Assembly (NCBI GenBank): GCA_009469665.1 | Contig: SSTB01000125.1 | Span: 1 to 19,681 of the forward strand | Reading direction: 5' to 3' | DNA length: 19,681 bases | DNA from: Azonexaceae bacterium | Lineage (GTDB): Bacteria; Pseudomonadota; Gammaproteobacteria; Burkholderiales; Rhodocyclaceae | Shown: piece by piece, positions 14,127 to 19,681 of the stretch | How the letters are laid out: each line of letters begins with the position of its first letter | Position numbering within the stretch: the stretch's first letter is position 1 | The notes under the pieces: model-generated | Told to the model about the DNA's origin: nothing | What the model saw: the letters and a program-made list of their open reading frames with translations, nothing else | The model's database searches: none | Position numbers and translations under genes: made by a program

Positions 14127-16298
14127 TTGGGGGGCGATTTGTCGGGTTCTGAAGGGCCTGCGGTGGGCGATGAGGTGAGCGGCTTTTCTCCGGAAGGGGC
14201 GAGGCTGCTCGTCGTGGACGACGAGCAGCTCCTGCGGGACAGCCTGTGCGCCATCTTGCGCCACGCCGGTTACGGGGTCCTGGGCTGCGACAGCGGCCAG
14301 GAAGCTCTGGCGGCCCTGATGGCCGGTGGCATCGACCTCATCCTGCTCGACCTGCATCTGGGGGACATCGACGGCCTCGACCTCCTGGGGATGATCCGCA
14401 GTGCCCGGCTCGAGGCGGCAGTGATCGTCATCAGCGGCGATTCCATGGTCGAGTCAGCCATCGGCGCGCTGCGGCTGGGTGCCAGCGACTACCTGCGCAA
14501 GCCCTACGAAGTCGAAGTGCTCCTCCACGCAGTGCGGCGGGTGTTGCAGCGCCGCCACTTGGAACGGACCAACCGGGAGATCGCCCGCCAGCTCGAGCAA
14601 TCCGAGACCCAGCACCGCTTCCTGGTGGAAGCTTCCCCCGACCTGATCTTCACCCTCGACGAAGAATTCCGCTTTACCTACGTGAACGACCGTTCCGTCG
14701 AGCTTACGGGCTACGCGCCGCGGGAACTCCAGGGGCAGTCGATCCTGTCGGTCATCGTGCCCCAGGACGTGGACAAGCTGCGTTACAGCCTGGAGCGGGC
14801 CGATTCCGGTCAACGCAACGTGGAATTCCGCATTTTCCGCAATATCGATGGTTCGGAAGAGCGCCACTTCGACGCGGTTCTGGTTCCCGCCCGTTTCGAA
14901 GCGCCTCGGGGTGCCTTGGCCGGGGGCTTCAGCAGCCTCGTGTACGGCATTGCCCGCGACGTCACGGCGCGCAAGTCGGCCGAGGATCGCCTGGCCCATC
15001 TCGCCTACCACGATATCCTCACCGGCTTGCCCAACCGGGCCCTTTTCTGCGACCGCCTGGGGCTGGCCATGGTGCAGGCGCGGCGGGGCGGCAGCAAGGT
15101 GGCGGTGCTCTTCATCGATCTGGATCGCTTCAAGCTGGCCAACGACACCTTCGGCCACCTGAAGGGCGACGAATTGCTCAAGCTGGTCTCCGGCCGCCTC
15201 CAGGGCAGCCTGCGCGAGATGGATACCCTGGCGCGGCTGGGGGGCGACGAATTCATCGTCCTCCTCACCGGGCTGAACGCGCCCGAAGACGCCGGCGTTG
15301 TCGCCCACAAGCTGGTGGCCGACATGGCCGAACCCTTCCTCATCGGTGGTGCCGAGGTTTTCCTCACGGCCAGCATCGGCATCGCTATTTTCCCGCGGGA
15401 CGGGGAGGATATCGAGACCCTGGTGCGCCATGCGGACATCGCCATGTACCACGTCAAGTCCCAGGGCAAGAATGGCTTTGGTTACTTTCTGCCGGACATG
15501 GGCGAACTCTCCAGCCGCCGCTTTGCCCTGGAAAACGAAATCCGCCGTGCCATTGACCACGACCAATTCGACCTCTACTACCAGCCCCAGGTCGACTCCG
15601 ACAGCCGGCGGGTCATCGGCTGCGAGGCGCTCATCCGCTGGCACCATCCCGAGCGGGGCCTGGTGGCGGCGGGCGGTTTCCTGCCCGTGGTCGAGGAAAT
15701 CGGGCTCATGGCCAACCTCACCGACTGGGTGATCGAACGGGCCTGCCGTGACATGAAGGTTTGGCAGGCCACGGGATTGGAACTGCCGCGAATGGCGGTG
15801 AACATTTCGCCCGCGGTGCTCGAAGACGAGGAATTCGGCGAGCGGCTGGTCGGCATCCTCGATCGTCATGGTGTTTCCCATCGGGTGTTCGAAATCGAGC
15901 TCACCGAAAACGTCTTCATCTCGGACCAGCAGACCATCTCCGCTCGGCTCGCCGCGCTCGCCCAGCGGGGCATCCGCATCGCCATCGACGACTTCGGCAC
16001 CCAGTATTCCTCCCTCAGCTACCTGCGCAATCTCCCCGTCGACACCATCAAGATCGACCAGTGCTTCGTGCGTGAAATCGAACAGGGTAGGGAAGATTCG
16101 ACCATCATCCGGGCCATTGTCGCCATTGCCTCGGGCCTCGGCTTGCATGTCGTCGCCGAGGGCGTCGAGACGAGCCTGCAGGCCAACTTTCTCAAGAGTG
16201 TCGGCGCGCGGGAGATGCAGGGCTTCCTTTTCGGGCGCCCCATGGCGCGGGACGACTTTACCCGGCTCCTGAATGAAAGCCTGGTCACAGCGCACTGA
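14127..16298 (+). CDS. response regulator with PAS, GGDEF and EAL domains
   Basis: A 723-residue cyclic di-GMP signalling protein, probably the output partner of the upstream kinase. The receiver domain (about 25-140) has DDE (31-33), phosphoacceptor Asp75 and Lys in LRKPYE. A short helix and a PAS domain (about 160-285) follow. The GGDEF domain has an intact GGDEF (372-376) preceded by an RxxD inhibition site (REMD, 363-366), so cyclase activity is plausible. The EAL domain has EAL (500-502), NISP, ELTEN, IDDFG, IKID, EGVET and QGFLFGRP, so phosphodiesterase activity is plausible; loop DDFGTQYSS has Gln where Gly is usual. No ATG is available: TTG 14127, TTG 14139 (good GGGGGG site) and GTG 14163 (AAGGG site) are alternatives. 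The stop TGA is formed by repeat copy C. Confidence 0.93.
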   Translation: MGGDLSGSEGPAVGDEVSGFSPEGARLLVVDDEQLLRDSLCAILRHAGYGVLGCDSGQEALAALMAGGIDLILLDLHLGDIDGLDLLGMIRSARLEAAVIVISGDSMVESAIGALRLGASDYLRKPYEVEVLLHAVRRVLQRRHLERTNREIARQLEQSETQHRFLVEASPDLIFTLDEEFRFTYVNDRSVELTGYAPRELQGQSILSVIVPQDVDKLRYSLERADSGQRNVEFRIFRNIDGSEERHFDAVLVPARFEAPRGALAGGFSSLVYGIARDVTARKSAEDRLAHLAYHDILTGLPNRALFCDRLGLAMVQARRGGSKVAVLFIDLDRFKLANDTFGHLKGDELLKLVSGRLQGSLREMDTLARLGGDEFIVLLTGLNAPEDAGVVAHKLVADMAEPFLIGGAEVFLTASIGIAIFPRDGEDIETLVRHADIAMYHVKSQGKNGFGYFLPDMGELSSRRFALENEIRRAIDHDQFDLYYQPQVDSDSRRVIGCEALIRWHHPERGLVAAGGFLPVVEEIGLMANLTDWVIERACRDMKVWQATGLELPRMAVNISPAVLEDEEFGERLVGILDRHGVSHRVFEIELTENVFISDQQTISARLAALAQRGIRIAIDDFGTQYSSLSYLRNLPVDTIKIDQCFVREIEQGREDSTIIRAIVAIASGLGLHVVAEGVETSLQANFLKSVGAREMQGFLFGRPMARDDFTRLLNESLVTAH

Positions 16299-16460
16299 GC
16301 GCTTGTTGACCTGCTGTTCGCCCCCGCTCGTCAATCCGCTCTGAGCCCATTCGGCTTCGCCGTTGCTCCTCACATCCGTGCTATGGGCGTGCTTCGCGTC
16401 TCGATCATGCGCGTCCGTTCGCGCCACCCACCGGCACTCGAAAAATTGCCGAGTTCTGAG
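16295..16460 (+). repeat. dispersed ~167-bp palindromic element, copy C
   Basis: A 166-bp member of the same family, more diverged than A and B. It runs from CTGAGCGCTTGTTGAC to CGAAAAATTGCCGAGTTCTGAG. CTCGTCA lies at offset 32 and the CTCnnCACATC counterpart of CTCGCCATAGC at offset 71; GCTTCGCGTCTCGATC corresponds to GCTTCGCGCCTTGATC of copy B. Its first CTGAG contains the TGA stop (16296-16298) of the GGDEF-EAL gene, the same arrangement as copy B with the ProQ-like gene. Confidence 0.75.
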
Positions 16461-16524
16461 GGGACGGGTTTGGTACTTTTTGGGGCCGAGGACTGAGTCG
16501 CCCCGTTTCCGGGTTCTTTCCGGC

Positions 16525-16553
16525 TTGCGCAAGGCGCGGCAGCGGACTAGCAT
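16525..16553 (+). promoter_or_regulatory. promoter candidate for the TetR-fadE operon
   Basis: TTGCGC (16525-16530) and TAGCAT (16548-16553) are separated by 17 bases and form a moderate sigma-70-type match. The operator palindrome begins on the last two bases of the -10, so a bound repressor would block initiation. Confidence 0.4.
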
Positions 16554-16571
16554 TCAAACAAACGTTTGAAT
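16552..16571. promoter_or_regulatory. PsrA-type operator palindrome
   Basis: ATTCAAACAAACGTTTGAAT has 8-bp perfect arms around a 4-base centre and contains CAAAC-N4-GTTTG, which fits the G/C-AAAC-N2-4-GTTT-G/C motif described for the Pseudomonas fatty-acid regulator PsrA. It lies 55 bp before the start of the PsrA-like gene and overlaps the -10 region, consistent with autorepression relieved by long-chain acyl ligands. Confidence 0.72.
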
Positions 16572-16625
16572 TCGGTGGCCAGACCGGGCTGCCGACGCGC
16601 TGAACCTGTGGCGGAGCCCGCATCC

Positions 16626-17324
16626 ATGCCCGAAATCCGTAGCAGCGATACCCGCTTACGCATTCTCGATACCGCCGAGGGCCTGTTCATGGCCCAGGGC
16701 TATGAAGGAACGTCGATGCGGCAGATTACCGCCGGAGCGGGGGTCAATCTGGCCGCGGTCAATTACCACTTCGGGTCGAAGGAAGGGCTGTTGCGGGAGG
16801 TTTTCCGGCGGCGTCTGGACTGGTTGAACGACGAGCGCTTGCGCGTGCTCGACGCCATGGAGGCGGCCGCTGGTGCCGCGCCTCTGAAGCCATCTCAGAT
16901 CGTCGATGCCTTTTTCGGTACCCTTCTGCGCATGGCCGACGACGAAGCCCACGGTGGCAGGGTTTTCCTGCGTCTACTCGGCCGTACCCTTACCGAGCCC
17001 TCGGAATTCATCCGAGCCTTCCTGGCCAACGAATATTCGGTCGTGATGGGGCGCTTCACGACGGCGCTGTTCCGTGCCCTTCCGGACGTGCCGAGGGCTG
17101 AGATCGTATGGCGATTTCATTTCATGCTCGGCGCGACCTCCTATGCCATTGCCGGTACCGATACCCTGCGCCTGGTCACCGATTGGCACCTGGATACCCA
17201 TGCCGAAGAAGGCGCCACCCGTTTGCTGCCGCGCCTCATGTCCTTTCTGCTCGGCGGCCTGCGGGCCCCCCTGCCTGGGGGGGATGATCCCGCCCTGCCG
17301 CACCCCACTGGAGGTTCGTCATGA
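16626..17324 (+). CDS. TetR-family repressor, PsrA-like fatty-acid regulator
   Basis: A 232-residue TetR/AcrR regulator expected to repress beta-oxidation genes and release DNA on binding a fatty-acid-derived ligand. The N-terminal DNA-binding domain (about 8-60) has ILDTAEGLFMAQGYEGTSMR, the recognition helix AGVNLAAVNYHFGSKEGLL, nearly identical to Pseudomonas PsrA in that stretch, and the C-terminal ligand domain keeps WRFHFMLGATSYAIAG, also PsrA-like. The ATG at 16626 is preferred over an upstream TTG that lies inside the operator; GGAG is 9 bases ahead. The stop codon overlaps the fadE start by 4 bp (ATGA), so the two are translationally coupled. Repression of both genes through the palindrome at 16552-16571 is inferred. 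Confidence 0.9.
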   Translation: MPEIRSSDTRLRILDTAEGLFMAQGYEGTSMRQITAGAGVNLAAVNYHFGSKEGLLREVFRRRLDWLNDERLRVLDAMEAAAGAAPLKPSQIVDAFFGTLLRMADDEAHGGRVFLRLLGRTLTEPSEFIRAFLANEYSVVMGRFTTALFRALPDVPRAEIVWRFHFMLGATSYAIAGTDTLRLVTDWHLDTHAEEGATRLLPRLMSFLLGGLRAPLPGGDDPALPHPTGGSS

Positions 17325-19669
17325 ACGCGCTGCTCACCGTACTGGCTATTCTCGCCGCCGGCCTCGCGCTGGTCTTCGGCCTGCCTCCTTTGCGTCGGGT
17401 CCTGCTGACCGGGGGGCTGTTTGCCAGCTACCGCAAGGTGCTGCCTCAGATGTCCGATACCGAGCGAGACGCATTGGAGGCGGGAACCGTGTGGTGGGAG
17501 GGAGAACTCTTCCGGGGCGATCCGGATTGGAAAAAACTGCTCGCCTATCCCAGGCCGGTGCTCACGGCGACGGAGCAGGCCTTCCTTGACCAAGAGGTCA
17601 ATGAGGCCTGCCGCCTGGTGGAGGACTGGAGCGTGACGCAGGAGCGCTATGACTTGTCGCCGGAAGCCTGGTGCTACATCAAGGAAAAGGGCTTCCTCGG
17701 CATGATCATTCCGAAGCGGTACGGCGGTCTCGAATTCTCCGCTTTTGCCCACTCTCAGGTGGTCACCCGGCTGTCGAGCCGTTCCTCCGCCCTCGCGGTG
17801 TCGGTGATGGTGCCCAATTCCCTGGGACCGGCGGAATTGCTCCTTCACTACGGCACCGATGAGCAGAAGAACCACTACCTGCCCAGGCTGGCCAAGGGCA
17901 TCGAGGTGCCGGCCTTCGCCCTCACCAGTCCCTGGGCGGGTTCGGATGCCGCCGCTATTCCCGATTTCGGCATCGTCTGCCGCGGGCTTTGGCAGGGCAA
18001 GGAAGTCCTGGGCATGCGGGTGACCTGGGACAAGCGCTACATCACCCTGGCGCCGGTGTGCACCCTGCTCGGTCTGGCCTTCCGACTGTTCGATCCGGAC
18101 GGCCTGCTGGGCGAAAAGCAGGATGTGGGCATCACCTGCGCCCTGGTGCCCCGGGACCACCCCGGCGTCGAGATCGGTCGCCGTCACTTCCCCCTCAACG
18201 CCATGTTCATGAACGGCCCCACCCGGGGCAAGGAAGTCTTCATGCCCCTGGATTTCATCATCGGCGGCCCAGCGCGGGCGGGGCAGGGCTGGCGCATGCT
18301 CATGGAGTGTCTGGCGGCCGGCCGTTCGATCTCGCTGCCCTCGTCCAATACGGGCATGGCCCAGATGACGGTGCGGGCGGTGGGCGGCTACGCCAGGGTG
18401 CGCAGCCAGTTCAAGACCGCCGTCGGCCGCTTCGAGGGGGTCGAGGAGGCCTTGACCCGCATGGGCGCCTACACCTACCTCATGGACGCCACCCGCAAAA
18501 TGACCGCCGGCGCCATCGACCTGGGAGAAAAGCCCTCGGTGGTTTCCGCCATCGCCAAATACCACGTCACCGAGCGGGGAAGGCAGGTGATCAACGACGG
18601 CATGGACGTCATCGGCGGCAAGGGCATCTGTCTGGGGCCCTCCAATTTCCTCGGCCGCGCCTACCAGCAGATGCCCATCAGCATCACCGTCGAGGGGGCC
18701 AACATCCTCACCCGCAGCCTGATCATCTTCGGCCAGGGCGCGCTGCGCTGCCATCCCTATCTCCTGGCCGAAATGCAGGCCGCCCAGAACCCCGATTCCG
18801 AGCAGGGTCTCAGGGATTTCGACGACGCCCTCTGGAAGCACGCCGCCTACACCGTGCGCCATGGCTTCCGGGCCTTCTGGCTGGGACTCACCGGGTCCCA
18901 CTTCGTCCCCGTCGACGCCGACGTCGCCCCGGAAACCCGCCGCTACTACCAGCAACTGACCCGCTTCTCGTCGGCCTTCTCCTTCCTGTCCGACATCTCC
19001 CTCCTGGTCCTCGGCGGCAGCGTCAAGCGGCGGGAGAAGCTGTCGTCGCGGCTGGGGGACATCCTGTCCGAGATGTACCTCATGTCCGCCGCCCTCAAGC
19101 GCTACGAGGACGACGGCCGCCCGGCCGCCGACGCGCCCCTGCTCCATTGGGCCCTGTGGGACACGATGTACCGGGCGCAGCAGGCCTTCGACGGCGTCGT
19201 CGCCAATTTCCCCAATCGTTTCATCGGCCGCTTCCTCCACCGCAGCATCTTCCCCTGGGGACATCCCTATGTGGTGCCCTCGGACAATCTCGGACATCGG
19301 GTGGCCCGCGTGCTCATCGCGCCGTCGGCGACCCGCGACCGGCTGACCGCCGAGACCCATATCCCGACATCGACGGACGATCCGGTGGGCGCCATCGAGG
19401 CGGCCCTGGCCGCCACCCTGGAGGCGGAACCGATCGAAGGGAAGATTCGTGAGGCCGAGCGCCAGGGGCGCTTCGCGGGCAATCCGGCGGCCAACGTGCG
19501 CGACATCGCCGTCGTCGCCTTCGACGCCGGAGTCATTTCGGCAGCGGAATTCGAGGTGATGAAGCGCCGCAACGCCCTGCGCGACCGGGTCGTGCGGGTG
19601 GACGACTTTCCCTTTGATTTCGGCGCCGCTGCGGCGGCCCGCGGTGTCGGTTCGCGCCAGGCCGCTTGA
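17321..19669 (+). CDS. fadE: acyl-CoA dehydrogenase FadE
   Basis: The FAD-dependent first enzyme of the beta-oxidation cycle, converting acyl-CoA to trans-2-enoyl-CoA. The 782-residue product is of the long FadE class (E. coli 814), not the usual 380-residue dehydrogenase. A hydrophobic N-terminal segment (about 3-25) likely anchors it to the inner membrane. It continues with GFLGMIIPKRYGGLEFS, FALTSPWAGSDAAAIPD, the mid-domain YITLAPVCTLLGLAF, and ISITVEGANILTRSLIIFGQGA with the presumed catalytic Glu458, then an extended C-terminal domain. A GGAGG site lies 6 bases before the ATG. The start overlaps the TetR stop, placing it in the repressor's operon. No frameshift or missing motif is evident. 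Confidence 0.95.
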   Translation: MNALLTVLAILAAGLALVFGLPPLRRVLLTGGLFASYRKVLPQMSDTERDALEAGTVWWEGELFRGDPDWKKLLAYPRPVLTATEQAFLDQEVNEACRLVEDWSVTQERYDLSPEAWCYIKEKGFLGMIIPKRYGGLEFSAFAHSQVVTRLSSRSSALAVSVMVPNSLGPAELLLHYGTDEQKNHYLPRLAKGIEVPAFALTSPWAGSDAAAIPDFGIVCRGLWQGKEVLGMRVTWDKRYITLAPVCTLLGLAFRLFDPDGLLGEKQDVGITCALVPRDHPGVEIGRRHFPLNAMFMNGPTRGKEVFMPLDFIIGGPARAGQGWRMLMECLAAGRSISLPSSNTGMAQMTVRAVGGYARVRSQFKTAVGRFEGVEEALTRMGAYTYLMDATRKMTAGAIDLGEKPSVVSAIAKYHVTERGRQVINDGMDVIGGKGICLGPSNFLGRAYQQMPISITVEGANILTRSLIIFGQGALRCHPYLLAEMQAAQNPDSEQGLRDFDDALWKHAAYTVRHGFRAFWLGLTGSHFVPVDADVAPETRRYYQQLTRFSSAFSFLSDISLLVLGGSVKRREKLSSRLGDILSEMYLMSAALKRYEDDGRPAADAPLLHWALWDTMYRAQQAFDGVVANFPNRFIGRFLHRSIFPWGHPYVVPSDNLGHRVARVLIAPSATRDRLTAETHIPTSTDDPVGAIEAALAATLEAEPIEGKIREAERQGRFAGNPAANVRDIAVVAFDAGVISAAEFEVMKRRNALRDRVVRVDDFPFDFGAAAAARGVGSRQAA

Positions 19670-19672
19670 GCG

Positions 19673-19681
19673 ATGTTTGAC
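19673..19681 (+). CDS. possible start of the next gene (three codons only)
   Basis: ATG TTT GAC begins 3 bases after the fadE stop and runs off the window. Such close spacing would fit another gene of the same operon, but three codons cannot establish it. Confidence 0.2.

Noticed and set aside
14454..16553. 699-codon minus-strand open frame opposite the GGDEF-EAL gene
   Set aside because: It is antisense to a gene with intact catalytic motifs, runs through repeat copy C, and shows no domain; it mirrors the codon bias of the sense gene.
17141..19360. 739-codon minus-strand open frame opposite fadE
   Set aside because: Its composition (His/Gly/Gln/Asp-rich without motifs) is that of an antisense shadow of fadE.

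Overview
The window looks like chromosomal DNA of a GC-rich betaproteobacterium, most likely Rhodocyclales (Dechloromonas, Azoarcus or Accumulibacter relatives). This rests on gene content and protein character (Epd-type dehydrogenase, short ProQ, PIN-PhoH protein, HDOD histidine kinase, PsrA-like TetR with FadE), not on a marker gene. There is no rRNA, tRNA, CRISPR, transposase, integrase or phage gene, and most genes are core or housekeeping.

Layout. Positions 1-83 hold the first codons of an unidentified minus-strand gene, with a very good sigma-54 promoter candidate in the roughly 320 bp ahead of it. Next, on the minus strand, come a cofactor-independent phosphoglycerate mutase (gpmI) and an alpha/beta-hydrolase esterase. 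On the plus strand follow a small YXWGXW-type lipoprotein, a 99-residue hypothetical protein and the replicative helicase dnaB. A minus-strand block then holds a Tat-exported transglutaminase-like protein whose catalytic Cys position is Ser, a PIN-PhoH ATPase and a Bcp-type peroxiredoxin. Divergent from these are a short ProQ/FinO RNA chaperone and an alpha/beta hydrolase, convergent with epd. The right part, all plus strand, has an HDOD-histidine kinase followed by a REC-PAS-GGDEF-EAL regulator, probably a two-component pair controlling cyclic di-GMP, and then a PsrA-like TetR repressor overlapping fadE by 4 bp, with a CAAAC-N4-GTTTG operator in front.

The most unusual feature is a family of four noncoding imperfect palindromes of about 167 bp (3967-4134, 5661-5827, 9574-9740, 16295-16460). 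Internal landmarks fall at matching offsets in all four. Each lies at or just after the stop codon of a gene, in the same sense as that gene. In two cases the terminal CTGAG of the element supplies the gene's TGA stop. The elements account for most of the intergenic DNA between 3.9 and 16.5 kb. They look like a REP/MITE-like family that may act at mRNA 3' ends.

Other points to check are a promoter overlapping the phoH stop codon and followed at once by a strong intrinsic terminator, the Cys-to-Ser change in the transglutaminase, and the sigma-54 promoter with an upstream inverted repeat. Nothing here amounts to a clear new multi-gene system; the repeat family is the best candidate for something undescribed.
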